Shown here: positions 12,160 to 23,819 of the stretch, in pieces
How positions within the stretch are numbered: the first letter of the stretch is position 1
Layout: the number at the start of each line of letters is the position of its first letter
Assembly: GCA_025267735.1 (NCBI GenBank)
Contig: CM046299.1
Span: 11,678,232 to 11,742,231 of the forward strand
Origin: Mactra quadrangularis
Lineage: Eukaryota; Mollusca; Bivalvia; Venerida; Mactridae
Reading direction: 5' to 3'
Length of the DNA: 64,000 bases
The notes under the pieces: generated by a model
What the model saw: only the letters and a program-made list of their open reading frames with translations
What the model was told of the DNA's origin: nothing
Database searches by the model: none
Program-made: the position numbers and the translations under genes

Positions 12160-12380
12160 GGTCATATAATGGCGGCCAGTCAACCTACTCACTGTTCCTG
12201 GAAAGGTTATATCGACGGATTTAGCTGTTAACAAACTACTAATCACATACTTTTATCAAAGACTGACATCTGCCCTACATAATTAAGAATCATTGGTAGG
12301 AGGGAGAATGGCTGTACCAAGCTCCATGAAAGTATGCCCCACCTAGGAATCAAATCTGACATTGTCATGACAGATTGTCA
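12160..12380 (-). mobile_element. tRNA-derived SINE, family B, minus-strand copy
   Basis: Reverse-complement relative of 11130-11390. Shared blocks include AGGAGGGAGAATGGC, the TTAGCTGTTAACAAACTACT region and TATGCCCCACCTAGGAATCA. The head end is eroded. Confidence 0.75.
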
Positions 12381-13015
12381 TATAATAACATATTTAATAG
12401 TTCAACTTGACTATCTATATCCCTATCATAACTATTTTCATTTTTACTGAAAGTTGGAATAATACAACCACCATCTTCATAAGTTTACTGCTGAGCTACT
12501 AAACTTTCTAGCAGTAAAGTTACAGTTGTACTGCTGTATTGCTGACTTGGCACATTCAAATCTTCCAATATTTAACTTAGTAACACGGGTATATTTATTT
12601 ATACTAAAGAAACTAGCCACTAATTGCATTTGGGTATAAAACAACCTTCAATTGATTAATATACTTTTTGTGTACAGGACCAATCAAAATTTAAGAGACA
12701 AGAAAATAAACAGCTAAATTCTTTAACTTCAATAATTGTTTTGTAGAAACATTATTTTAAGTACATTTTGCATGGTTGGTGATAAATAAAAACTTAATAA
12801 ATGCATCACTTTTATAAGAATCAGCATCTGACATAGAAAAAGCCTCAAAACCATGATCAATGTAATGCTTTTGTTGACTTATCTATAACTACAACTACAA
12901 GTAACAATAATGATTTTCAAAAGTTCAATGAAAGCTATTTAGAAGACCTACAAAGTTAAATTGTCACAAAACATTTGGTTGCCACTGAGAATTCACTGTT
13001 TTCACTGCATATCAA
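12381..13015. other. Non-coding AT-rich sequence
   Basis: No gene or repeat recognised. Confidence 0.45.
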
Positions 13016-13712
13016 TCATGTCACAATTGGACAAAAGTGGATCAGGACAACTCAGTTTGAAAACAACTCAACTCAAGACAGCTTATGCTGTGGGTAGGGA
13101 CCACTCAACACGTAGACAACTCAGACCCTAAACAACTTCCGTTAGGCATATTATCTGGATGGCGATATGTGAAAGGGAACTAACCCTCAAAAACCTTGTT
13201 AAGAGAAAATCACATTTTAGTCTTTTCTACGTGCCCCCAAAAATGATTTATTTTTCACTACATGTTATCTGAGTTTTAAATTCAAACAGTTTAAAGCATT
13301 AATAAACAGTTTGGTTTTAACTTATACTATCTACTGCTTTTTAAAAACAAACGTTTTGTGGGATACCTTATTAAGGGAAAAATGTGGATTAGTACATAAT
13401 AACAATAACTTAGGTTGTAGGCATGCTATACACGCCTCAACTAGACAGAATTGATGCTGAGAGTTTGGAGATCTTTATGGGACAGATAACTTGGTTTTTT
13501 TCCAAAATGAGGGTTAGTTCACTTTAACAAATCACCATTCATCTATTTAATGGAAAATAATGATAAAACAATGATTTTAAATTAAAATTAATTTTATATT
13601 TATATGTATGATACAGGATGAGTTGTCCACAGGTTGAGTTGTCTCATCCTAGGGGTTAAGTTGTCCCTACTTAGGGTTGAGCTGATCATCCTTGGAGTTG
13701 TAACTGACCCTG
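13016..13712. mobile_element. Word-array inverted-repeat element, family iv (GGTTGAGTTGTCC)
   Basis: The left arm (about 13016-13138) carries repeated GGACAACTCA / AACTCAACTC words. The right arm (about 13612-13712) carries the complement, TGAGTTGTCC / GGTTGAGTTGTC, in the same order. The ~470 bp between the arms has no frame, and a second word family (v) is nested inside at 13163-13530. A stray end of family iv is found at 16843-16930. No transposase is visible, so this is a non-autonomous element or its relic. Confidence 0.65.
13163..13530. mobile_element. Word-array element, family v (GGGTTAGTTCACTTTA), copy 1
   Basis: The ends are inverted: GTGAAAGGGAACTAACCCTC at about 13167-13186 and GAGGGTTAGTTCACTTTAAC at about 13507-13529. 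The interior near the right end (GGGACAGATAACTTGGTTTT) is shared with 39449-39694, so this is a true repeat family and not a chance palindrome. A compact relative is at 36548-36635. Confidence 0.65.
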
Positions 13713-13814
13713 ACATATCTCATTCTATATGATATAGATAAAGGAATAAAAGTACCTGCTTAGTTCTGGTAATGGGGGTCTGAAGAGTAGAGATTCATGG
13801 TTTTATTGTTACCA

Positions 13815-14045
13815 TATCCATTTATAACCTCACAAAAAACATTCTAGTTCTGAAATAACAAAGGGAGATAACCATTTATAGCATCACTAATTACATTCTA
13901 GTTCTGAAATAACAAAGGGAGATAACCATTAATAACTTCACTAAATACATTCTAGTACTGAAATAACAAAGGGAGATAACCATTTATAACTTCACTAAAT
14001 ACTGTCTAGATCTGAAATAAGAAAGGGAGGTAACTATCAATGTAA
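13815..14045 (+). repeat. ~60-bp tandem repeat, about four units
   Basis: The unit contains CATTCTAGTTCTGAAATAAC then AAAGGGAGATAACCATT, repeated about four times with little divergence. No coding potential. Confidence 0.85.
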
Positions 14046-14224
14046 TGAAAAACAAAAGTGGGCATTTTTCAAAGTACATGTAATGCTCAATTTGTCGGTA
14101 GCGCATACAATAACTTCCCTTATTTAAATATATCAATCAAGAGTACTGTAGTACTTTAGTGAATATTCAAATCAAAGGGGCTAATTTACGGCCACTAAAA
14201 ACTGAATAAAATTGAACAAGAGTT

Positions 14225-14770
14225 TCTAATTCTATGTTTTTACAGTTTGATCCAAAATCTGTCGAAGCATGAATAATTTCACAATGACTAAATCGGATAA
14301 TTTTATATATTTGCTCTTGTTTATTTATTTATTGGATTTAACGCCGTGTCAACACAATTTAGGTTATTATACGACGTCCAGCACACCTAACCTAGCTTTC
14401 CTGGACCATTGTCTATAACCAGTACTCACCTACCCTTCCACAAGGCTAGAAACTTCTCCATATTTCTAATCAATGGAGAAAAATCGACATTATTGTCAAA
14501 TTTTCATGGAAGGGTATAACCTCCATGGGTGGGATTCGAACCCGCACCCCCTTGGGCACGAGATTCCAAATCCTGGTGCACTACCAACTGCGCTATCAAC
14601 CTGGGTTTATTTGCCCATGGCCTAACTGAAATATCATAGCAAAAAGCTTATTCTACAACACAAAAATTTCAATCACAATATGAAACACACCATTGATAAA
14701 TCACAAATGTAAGGAGATGACAATAATTTAACATACATGAAGTCACCATAAAATTATTGATGTTTTGAAT
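14225..14770. mobile_element. MITE family M1, copy 3, interrupted by a SINE
   Basis: The left arm, CTGTCGAAGCATGAATAATTTCACAATGACTAAAT, lies at about 14262-14296. The right arm, with AGTCACCATAAAATTATTGATG, lies at about 14741-14762. Between them sits the SINE at 14318-14612. The SINE therefore inserted after the MITE. The outermost bases of this copy are eroded. Confidence 0.65.
14318..14612 (-). mobile_element. tRNA-derived SINE, family A, near full-length
   Basis: Reading the minus strand: a tRNA-like head with an A box (TTGATAGCGCAGTTGGTAG) and a B box (GGTTCGAATCCCACCC), then the GAGGTTATACCCTTCCATG linker, the body with CTAGGTTAGG, and a tail of ATAAATAAATAA. This is the best reference copy for the family. 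The tRNA-like head is part of the SINE and is not a functional tRNA gene. Confidence 0.9.
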
Positions 14771-15359
14771 AACCCATAATGCTATTTTACAGTTATGAAT
14801 ATTTTTTCAAAATCATGATAAATTATTACAAAACATAATATTTTTCATTCATTACATCATGATAATAAAAAAGCATGAATTAGATTCATCAAACAAAATT
14901 CTGTAGAAAAGTTATTGATAAAAACTTTAATCCAAGTGAAAAATTATCTCCCTTTGATATGAAAATTGTGTTATTTTAAAATTCCAAATACTACAGTTTC
15001 GACAAGAAAAAGTAAAGAATTTGCCTCGATTTAAAGAGCTGTTAATATTCTAATTTAGTCAAATTTCAATGATACCTATGCAAGACTAAGTAGTAGAAAT
15101 TGCGTACTATTTGCTTGTCTAGTTTCCAGACGTACTTTGACAGGTAAAAGTATGTCAGGCAAACCATGATCATGGCCGTGCCATATGATATGTAATGAAT
15201 TAGGTATTGGATAATTATGTTTTCAAATGACCAAACAGAACGCTGCGCACGCATATTTATATTTACTTCCGGGATCCGCTAAACTAGATGTGTCCCTATA
15301 TGTTTTACAAATGTTTTATTTTAATGTTTATCATGCTTGCTATATCTAGTACATAAATA
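14771..15359. other. Non-coding AT-rich sequence
   Basis: No gene seen. The short frame at 15066-15254 has no recognisable features. Confidence 0.45.
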
Positions 15360-15361
15360 TT

Positions 15362-15440
15362 TTGTGAGGCTCACAGGGAAGATTGGGCTTTGCCTAGCAG
15401 TGTTGCCTCTATAAATAAAGTCTTTATTATTATTATCATT
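15362..15440 (+). mobile_element. 3' tail of a LINE-like element
   Basis: GAGGCTCACAGGGAAGAT, then GTTGCCTCTATAAATAAAG, then a TTATTATTATT tail. The same module recurs at 50860-50930, each time without coding sequence upstream. Short 3' ends ending in a simple repeat are typical of heavily 5'-truncated LINEs; the clade cannot be assigned. Confidence 0.6.
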
Positions 15441-15552
15441 AAATTAATATTCATTGTTTTCATTTCATTAATACTTTCACAACATGATAAAGCTTACACT
15501 TTTAAAATCAAATGAGAGCTAAAAGGTGGTTTTTTAAACTAAAAAATAACTA

Positions 15553-16052
15553 TTTTTTTTAAATTAGATTTAACGCTGTTTCAACACATTTCAGGTCATT
15601 TTACAGAGTCCAGCGCACCTAACCTAACTTTCCTGGACCATTGTCTATAACCGGTACTCACCTACCCTTTCACAAAGCTGTAAACTTCTCAATATTATCT
15701 GATCAATGGAGGAAAATTGACATTATTGTCTAATTTTCATGGAAGGGTATAACCTCCCGCAGTAGGATTCGAACCCGTACCCCCTTCAGGACACGAGATT
15801 CCATATCCCGGCAAGCTACCAACTGCGCTATTGACCCGGGTTTGCACCTAACCTAGCTTTCCTGGACCCTTGTCTATAACCAGAACTTACCTACCCTTCC
15901 ACAAGGCCAGAAACTTCTCCATATTATCTTATCAATGGAGGAAAATTGACATTATAGTCTAATTTTCATGGAAGGGTATACCCCCCCCCCCCTTTCGGGA
16001 CACGAGATTCCGAATCCCAATGCGCTTTCAACTGCACTATAGACCGGGGTTT
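15553..16052 (-). mobile_element. Two SINE family A copies in tandem
   Basis: A full copy (15553-15842, B box ATTCGAACCCGTACCCCC when read on the plus strand) is followed directly by a second copy that starts within the body (15843-16052). It ends in its own degenerate tRNA head, where a C run has expanded at 15980-15990. The head-to-body junction has no spacer, so this is a dimer or an insertion into an existing copy. Confidence 0.8.
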
Positions 16053-16839
16053 AAAAAATTTCTAATAAAACATAACAGTGATCTTTAAAATGTTAATTAG
16101 AACTCATTTTTCATTGAATTCTAACAGCAGCCCAACAATAGAGAAGTTCAAATAGCACATAAAATGAATTACATTTTTATGTCCAAAAATGCTAATGTTG
16201 GCCTGTGAATAGTAATTATTAACTTCAAGTTGGTTGCATAAGTTTTGAATTTTGCAAATAACGTAGTTTATTGTCTGTTCGATGTCGTACTAACGATTTT
16301 TAACTGGCTATCAATATCTATGAGATTAACTGGGGAATTCGGAGGAAATATTGTCTAGAAGGAGAAATCGGTGAAAAAAATGATTTTTTATGAGTTTACA
16401 TCTATATCTTTTTCTAGTTCGAATGAGAAATTACTAATATATTTTATGTGTATCATGTTTAAAATCAATTGTAACAATGGTTATGAGAAACGTCCTTTAT
16501 TGTCTGATTCTAAAATAAAAAATACTCTGTTTTCGTACAGTTGTATTCGTAAGCATTTTAAAAATAAACAATGTCGAACAAGCAACAAGCACATATATTG
16601 ATGGCATAGGTCGGTTACATAACAAAACAGAACATTTTTATGACAGAACAATTATTTGTCTCAGTTTACACAAAAAACATGAGAACAAATGAATAACAAA
16701 CACAACAAGACCGTAAATTATCAATTTCGTGCCAGCTACTTAAATGACAAGTTAACACGCTATTCAATTAAGCATATGGGATTTATCTTCAAATTCCCCT
16801 AGTTATTGCTGTAGATTGCATGACTACAGACCCTGTATA
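16053..16839. other. Non-coding AT-rich sequence
   Basis: A 76-codon frame (16371-16601, plus) begins at an ATG, but it has low-complexity composition and no recognised domain. I do not call it a gene. Confidence 0.4.
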
Positions 16840-16842
16840 CTA

Positions 16843-16930
16843 AGGGTTGAGTTGTTCACATGAAGAATTGTCCCTACTTACACATTCAGCAGTATCTAGT
16901 TTGGGTTGAGTTGTCCATGAATTGACTCAA
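16843..16930 (+). mobile_element. Stray end of word-array family iv
   Basis: AGGGTTGAGTTGTTCAC and GGGTTGAGTTGTCCATG, the same word as the right arm of the element at 13016-13712, in the same direction. No opposite arm was found nearby. Confidence 0.55.
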
Positions 16931-17229
16931 ACCAGAACAGCAGAGAAATCTAACATTTCATGATCTATCAGTTAAAACAACTACATGTATAATAACCAAA
17001 ATATACCTTTACGTGTCTTTCTATTTTGTCACATGACACATGCATGATCCTGGATGTTTTTGTTTACAGTTTCACTATAGTCTAAGCTCAGTGATACACT
17101 ATATGCAGTGGACCTTCCAGGGTGATTCTGTAAAAAAAAGACAAACAAAAAGGTAAAGAACTCAGTGATTCACTTTCTTTTTTAAACATGGACACTTTAG
17201 TTAAATTTTATTCAACTGTGAGTGGTGAA

Positions 17230-17815
17230 TACATTAACCCTGCCCAAGGGTTAGATAAAATGTTGCACAAAAAAACTTAACCAAGAAATTTTATAAGTAT
17301 AAAAGGGCCATAATCCAGTCAAGAGTAAATCAAGAGTTATGCAGCTTGGTAGTTGACCTTCAATAGTTTCAAAGATAAAATGTTGCACCAAAAAACCAAC
17401 AAATTTATAAGTATAAAAGGGCCATGATTCAGTCCAAATTCATCCTAGAGTTATGTAACTTGGTATCTGAACATCAATGGTACCACGTAGACATGTGTGA
17501 AGTTTAAAGTGAATCCCTTCAGTAGTTGCAAAGATAAAATGTTACACCTAAAAACTTAACCAAGAAATTTCTAAGTATATAAGGCCATAATTCAGTCCAA
17601 ATTCATCCAAGAGTTAGGTAACTTGGTATTTGAACTTACAGGATAACCCCGTGAACACAAATAAAGTTTTAAGTGAATCCCTCCAGTACTTGCAAAGATA
17701 TAAAAGAAACAAAAATGTTGCACCTAAAAACTTAACCAAGAAGTGTTAAGCTGAAGCCGACGCCTCCGCCCACCTGAGTAGGATAGCCCACTATTCGAAA
17801 AAACTACCAAATTTT
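17230..17815 (+). repeat. ~150-170-bp repeat, about three degenerate units
   Basis: Recurring blocks: AAGATAAAATGTTGCACC, AACTTAACCAAGAAATTT, AAAAGGGCCATAATTCAGTC, AAGAGTTATG(C/T)A(G/A)CTTGGTA. The block ends with GCCGACGCCTCCGCCCACC, a CpG-rich terminus. I recognise this type as a common dispersed repeat in bivalve DNA, but its class is uncertain. Confidence 0.65.
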
Positions 17816-19084
17816 TTTGAAATGTTATCATGGGATAAGCATAAAATACATTTTTGCAGGCCACAAGGATGCAGTATATTTTTTTAGCTAATGAAATGTT
17901 GCCAATAACTTTACCGCATTTTATCCAATTCTGTATCTTTCGGATACACAGAAAAGTTTAACAACAGTTACCTCAATTGTGGCCCTTGAAACATGACACC
18001 ATTATAAGTTGGAGTTGTAGCAATAGATCTTAGATCTGAAAACTCTATGACTGAATGTAAGCATATTTATAACCAGCTACATCTTCACCACTCATTATGA
18101 CAAACTTTATCTAACTACTTCATCCAATAAATGTCATTATCTGCTCTCCAGTAACCTACAATATGAGATAAATATTAAACTTATTTCATTCATAGTGTGT
18201 GCCATAAGATAGTACAAAAACTATTGTCTATTTGGCCCATAAAAAAGGATATAGATAGTTTGCATTTATCCTGGAACTCCCAAAACATGTAATGATCTAT
18301 ATGACTACAACATATATTTAGCTAAGATTTTGCACACAGTCTTTTTCCAACTTTCCTTCTTGAATTAAGATTTTTTTGAAAATTTAACAAATAAATAAAA
18401 AAAAAATCGATATGGTGAAATGCAAAATATTTGCATTTTTATCAAAAATTCAGAGAGGATAAACAACTGTTCAGATTATTAACATTGTCATACCTTCATT
18501 GTTTTTATACAAAAGCTCTTTTAAAACTCACAGTGGATTTGATGCCAAAATAAACAGTTGACAGTCTGCTTAAGCCTAGGGCTGTCTTTTTTATTATACT
18601 TGTAATAAAACATGCATTAAATTTTAAATTAATGTACAGTTTAAATTAATTGGATGTCAATCAATTTAGTGTCGGGACCTCATATTTAGCTATAACTTAA
18701 CATCTCTTGTTATATGGCTGTTCTGATTATGGCACATACCCCTTAAACAAAATTCTGGTATTTTGGATTCGAGAAGGAAAACGCTAGTTATGATCACATA
18801 TAAATATCAGTTAATTCCATCTGATAGTCATTGAGATATTTTATGTTTCAAGTGTCCCAGTTTAACACTAACTACCTATACATCACCCATGTGACAATGT
18901 TATTCTGTGTCAGAACTTTGTGTTTATTACACCCATATTGAACATTGTTTCATGAACGTTTTATTCCTTCAGTGTTTATTGCTGCCTATAACATATTTGT
19001 AAACTATACAAGACAAGATATGGTTCACTTCTAAAAAAAACATGGTAAAAAAACAATGATGATAATGATATTTCAAAAAGATTC
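17816..19084. other. Non-coding AT-rich sequence
   Basis: No gene, and no repeat partner recognised in the window. Confidence 0.4.
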
Positions 19085-19345
19085 CAGTGTTTGACTCTAA
19101 CAGTGTCCCGGGATTTAAAGGATCCCAAAAACTTGGGGAGTCCTAGTAATCCTTAGCTTGGGATTCTATCAAGATCCCTGAAAATAGCCATGAATTGGTT
19201 ACTGCAATTAGTGACTGCAAATCTGTACCAAAATTTGGGGTTTTTTATTAGAGGAATCCTAAACATTAAGGAGGAATCCCTGAATTACTGAATTGGGGTT
19301 CCTTTGGGATTTCTGATAAAAACATTTATAGAGTCAAACCTTGGA
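19085..19345. mobile_element. Foldback MITE of about 260 bp
   Basis: Inverted arms: TTTGACTCTAACAGTG followed by words like GGATCCCAAAAACTTGGGGA on the left, and on the right the complement (GGAATCCC, GGGATTT) ending in TATAGAGTCAAACC. The arms themselves are made of small GGGATT/AATCCC palindromes. Single copy in this window. Confidence 0.55.
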
Positions 19346-20155
19346 ATAATTCTAATCATAGTAGAGCTTGTTGTCAAGAGATGACTTACCCAGTGCAACA
19401 TACCCTCAGTCACAGCACCTCATTTTCTATGTCAAAGAGGAGTCCTAAACTGATAGGCATTCAGTTGATGATAATAACTGATGATCATAGGTTCTTAATC
19501 AAATGACAAAACCATCTAACAATGACTTATAGATCTTGCTTTAGTTGTTCCAGAATAAGTTTCCTGCCAGTACACATTGTGTCAACAGAGCCTGAAGAGA
19601 ACAGTATATTTTTCATCAATAAGATATAAAGGTTTTTTTTAACTGAACCCAGTCACTGCAAAACTCAACAGTTAATTACTGTACAGTAAGGTCCTGTGAA
19701 GATCAAAATTTTACAAGGAATTAACCAAGTCTTACAGGACTGGAAACATTTTAAATGTTTTGATGCATTAAAGCTATGCAGATGAGGTCAATTATCCCCT
19801 GGAAAATGGGTCCTGTTAATCTGAAGATCTACATGGACCTTTTAATCTTTTACAAGATTTGTCCATCGGTCATGTTTTGCAGACGGTGACTAACTGAACC
19901 AGTGCAATAGTTGTCCCATTTGTATATTTTTCAACTTTAGCTTAAATACTATAAGTAAAATATATAAGGTGCAAATTTGAACCTAAACAATTTTTGCATA
20001 ATAGAACAATTTCTGACATTCATGCACTTTAGAGATAAAACTAAGCCTTGCTCTCACTTAAACTAGTCTTATCCATTGGGTCATTTGCCTGACATAACAG
20101 CTGAAATCAAAACCCAATGACTTTTCAATTACAGTCTACATTATTAGGATATGAA
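19346..20155. other. Non-coding AT-rich sequence
   Basis: No gene or repeat recognised. Confidence 0.4.
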
Positions 20156-20285
20156 AATGGTTGTCCAAACATATTGTTTTAGTAGAGAGCTATATATCTC
20201 GTTTGTTGATTTTTGATTGCCCAAGAGAAAGTTTTGGTTGTCCCAGCAACCAGACACCCACTAATCATAGACTACAATTTTACAA
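20156..20285. repeat. Dispersed repeat E, copy 1
   Basis: The block has ATGGTTGTCCAAACA, then TTGGTTGTCCCAGCAACC, then ACACCCACTAAT. A related block occurs at 63465-63612. The GGTTGYCC / GGRCAACC words form a hairpin. It resembles the end of a DNA element; function unknown. Confidence 0.5.
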
Positions 20286-20744
20286 TATATTTGCCTTAAA
20301 CACATGGACCATCTAAAAAACAACTAAAACTCAAGAATTTTATGTCAGAAACATTTACATAAGAAAAAGGACCCATACATATTCAGTCCCCAAAATCCTG
20401 ATTTCATGACCCATCTTGAAAAATAAACTTGTAACCCAAGTAATCAGAAGATAAGAAAAGTAATATACTTACTACTCCATCTAGATTACTGACATATAGT
20501 GAATGTCTAGTCTCTTCAATCTTAGTATATATACAGCTGTCAATTTTGGATCATTAGTGAAAATCACTTGACTACCTCCTACACTTTGTAACTGAAATAC
20601 ATGTACAAGTATTTTTACAATAAAATGATATTTGATATGGTTGGCACACAGGTGCCAGACACAATTTTCCTTCTTATTGTATATAAAGAGACTCACTAGA
20701 TGCACAATTAGTAGGAAAATTGTAACCGGCACCTGCGAGATGGC

Positions 20745-21090
20745 ATTTAAAATTTAACAAGAAATGTAATGTTGAATCCACATTAAAGCCGTATTTAAAA
20801 ACTTTATCGCAAAAATTACGAAGGGCAATAATCCATAATAAAGCTAGGTAGAGTTGTGGTTACTGTCTTATTCTGTTGATCCCATGGTATGTTATAGTGT
20901 TAAGTTTCATAAAGATCTGAAATAAATGGCAGAGATATATGCTAAATTGAAAACTTTAACTTAATTGTTAATTACACTGGACATCCGCCAACCCCCCAAC
21001 CGCCCACCCCACCCGTGTTTTGCCAAACTATTAGTCAAAATCCTGCTAAAAATCCAGGAGAACAAGATTTTAGCATACTTTACATAGCAA
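20745..21090 (+). repeat. Dispersed repeat D, copy 1
   Basis: About 340 bp shared with 59355-59650: AACAAGAAATGTAATGTTGA, AATAATCCATAATAAAGC, AAGTTTCATAAAGATCTGA, AATGGCAGAGATATATGC, and a C-rich segment ending in AAACTATTAGT. A further copy appears to begin at 63985. No coding capacity. Confidence 0.75.
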
Positions 21091-21317
21091 AATTAAATTT
21101 CTAAGGTTAAAAATTATGTGACCTTGGTACCAGCACTAAAAACTGAACCCTTGAATTGAAGTTAAACGAAAGATATTTTTAAACTTTGGTGAACTATTGA
21201 TTTCCCTCAAATGAGAATGCTCAGAAACTATAATTCTTTTTAAGTGACTTCAATATTAACAAGTTTGAGCAGGCCGGTATTGCAAGCAGTAAGATGAAAA
21301 CTACAGCCTACAGCAAT

Positions 21318-21612
21318 AAGTTTTATTTATTTATTTATTGGAGTTAACGCCGTATCAACACAATTTAGGTCATTTCACGGCGTCCAGCGCACCTAACCTA
21401 GCTTTCCTGGACCATTGTCTATAACCAGTACTCACCTACCCTTCCACAAGGCCGGAAACTTCTCCATATTGTCTAATCAATGGAGGAAAATCGACATTAT
21501 TGTCAAATTTTCATGGAAGGGTATAACCTCCCCGGGTGGGATTCAAACCCGCACCCCCTCGGGCACGAGTATCCAAATCCTGGCGCGCTACCAACTGCGC
21601 TATCGACCCGTA
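21318..21612 (-). mobile_element. tRNA-derived SINE, family A, full-length
   Basis: Nearly complete and little diverged. It has a TTTATTTATTTATTGGA tail complement at the left, the body, and a tRNA-like head at the right (plus-strand GGGATTCAAACCCGCACCCC is the B-box region; TGCGCTATCGACCCG covers the A box). The plus-strand frames 21415-21621 and 21480-21740 are shadows of it. Confidence 0.9.
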
Positions 21613-23229
21613 CAGCAATAAGATCCATCTTACTGTTATTGAGTTTTTGTCCTAATACTGTTGACTGTTTTTTTCAAATTATCTTGTTTCTTCCAAATAG
21701 ACATTGGTACCTCATAAGCGATGATTTCAACCTGAAATAAATTAAAAAAAAACAGAGAAAAGAAACCCAAAAGAAGTTACGAGTATGTACATCATGTGTA
21801 GATTTTGTTTGTTATAGTGGCATGTTTGTGTACAAGTAAAATGATTTTGTTGAGCCTACAACTGTTCTATAGTGTTGTTAAAGTGAATACATATGTGTCT
21901 TTGCTGTGTGAGTCAAACACTTGCTTGTAAAAAGCTAACTAAGATAGTGTGCTGGTCAAAACAGCTTCTCTTGACATAGGGCAAGGTAGGGCATGGCTTG
22001 GTTCAAGTAGTGTATGTAAGCAAAGAAGCTATTTATGGCTGAAAGAAAAACTGAAGTTGTATTATATTCAGAATAAACCATTTGTACACCAGTCACATGT
22101 GTGTAAGAAAAGATGTAATATAACATAATTCCATTTAAAGATATCTGTATCACTAAGGATAAGAGTAAGTATAAATCACAATGAATTATTTCTGACATAT
22201 ATTCCATAGACAAAGAAACAGTGACATGTATTGGGTATGTTCATTAATGTATAGTACACTAGATGTTACAAAAAGGAGGTGGGGCATGGCTTACAATCAG
22301 AACTATTATCAAGATAAAAATATATTTCCACCAAAATGAACATTTTGTGGGGCAAATGATCTGATTTGATGCTGGCTTTGTTGCTTGCAATGACGTAATG
22401 CCATAGTAGAACATTTGACAAGAGTGCCAAGATGGTTTGATATTGGTCACCAAAGTTCAAACAATAATTTAGGTAACTGGTGTTAAAACTAGAACTGCCA
22501 CCAGTGGCGAAAATACCCCCGCAACAGCAACATTTCAAGATAAAAGCAAGTCAACATTGTGGAAGTCCAAAAGGGTAAATGTTGTAAGAAGCATAAAAAC
22601 CATGAAAAGAATAGGATGCAAAAATCAAATTGGAAATAAACAGCAAATTACAGTGTAATTCACTATAGATTTATGAAAAAGCAAAATGAACAGAGTTGTC
22701 ATATGTCAAATGATTTTTTACATGAAAATGAACACCATTTGGTCATTATGAATGTAAAGTGGAACAACAGACAAAGAGTGATCACATTTAAACTCATCAT
22801 GAGTATGTTGTAACCAGAAGAGCAAAATGTAGAATGTGTTTGTAATTTTTGATAAATAAGTAAAAAATAAGGCAATTGCAAAAATGGTAGTCAGCAATGT
22901 ACACAATTTAAATCAAACAATTAGTATTTACAATATCTTGTATCAAGAATTTCACAAATACCCCATAAGCAAGCTTCAATTACCGATCATTATTTTCACA
23001 GAAGTAAAGTTAAAATAATATCTAAAATCTCATGTAGCTATAACGCCAATCAGCCATTATGAATTTGATAAAATATCAATACATCAAAAAAAAAAGTTCA
23101 ACAATAAGAATTTGATAAAAATAGCAGTACATAATAGACTTCAGCAAGTCAAAATGGCAAACAATGTGGAATAAAGCTATATTTAATAAGTTACATGACA
23201 TAAAGCCATAAACCCTTGATTCATCTTCG
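21613..23229. other. Non-coding AT-rich sequence
   Basis: Several short frames (21956-22213, 22266-22538, 22718-22906, all minus) lack codon bias and recognisable motifs. No gene is supported. Confidence 0.4.
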
Positions 23230-23785
23230 TCAATAATTTTTGCTAATCAATGAGATAAATAGTTACTATGAGATGTAGAATTGGTCATACTATATTAACA
23301 CATTCATACCTTCTCAAAAGAAAGAAAGCACCTAAATGTATACCATGTGACGAGCATTTCAATGTCAAATACGTTCTCCTTGACTGCCAGGATCTTAAAT
23401 ACATCCGTGACAAACATTTTAAAGTTAACTCACTTAAAGAACTTTTTGAGTCTGTACCATCATATGCGATACTTAACTTTTTGAAGGAAATAAATGTATA
23501 TAATAAGATACAGAGCTTTACATCATTAATATTGATTTAATAAATAGTATCATTGATTGCTTTCGACGCGATATGACCTTTTTGTGTTGGTGCACCGTAA
23601 AACCAAAACAAAACCAAACAATACTTGAAAGAAATAAATGTTTATCATAAAATATAGGACGTAAAATCTTCATTATCTATTGAAGTAATAGTATCATCAA
23701 TTGTTTTCGGTGTAATATGACCTTTTTGCATTAATAAGCCGTAAAATCCAATTAATCAATCAATAAATCAATCAGACTTCAGCAA
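23230..23785 (+). mobile_element. 3' end of a non-LTR retrotransposon, with a second tail copy
   Basis: A coding remnant (23268-23540) is followed by a 3' region with GATATGACCTTTTTGTGTTGG and GCACCGTAAAACC. The same 3' region occurs again at about 23640-23775 (GTAATATGACCTTTTTGCA, GCCGTAAAATCC) and ends in an (AATC)n-like tail, AATCAATCAATAAATCAATC. Two stacked 3' ends suggest two 5'-truncated insertions or a tail duplication. Confidence 0.65.
23268..23540 (+). pseudogene. LINE ORF2 C-terminal remnant (post-RNase H zinc-knuckle region)
   Basis: A 90-codon open frame opens with RCRIGHTILTHSYLLKRK. It then has Cys-Pro-Cys and a later Leu-Leu-Asp-Cys (CIPCDEHFNVKYVLLDC), followed by YIRDKHFKVNSLKELF. 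In many non-LTR retrotransposons an Arg-(Ile/Leu)-Gly-His-Thr word and a Cys/His knuckle end ORF2 downstream of the RNase H domain. Only that end is present; endonuclease, reverse transcriptase and RNase H are all missing. The ATG is simply the first in the fragment. I infer an I/Ingi/Nimb-like source, with moderate confidence. Confidence 0.6.
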
Positions 23786-23819
23786 GAAGAAATTGGTTAT
23801 GAAATAAGCTTACTACACA

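Noticed and set aside
14500..14612. tRNA gene candidate (A and B boxes)
   Set aside because: The boxes belong to the head of SINE family A, found at seven or more places with the same body and tail. No cloverleaf with a proper acceptor stem was seen.
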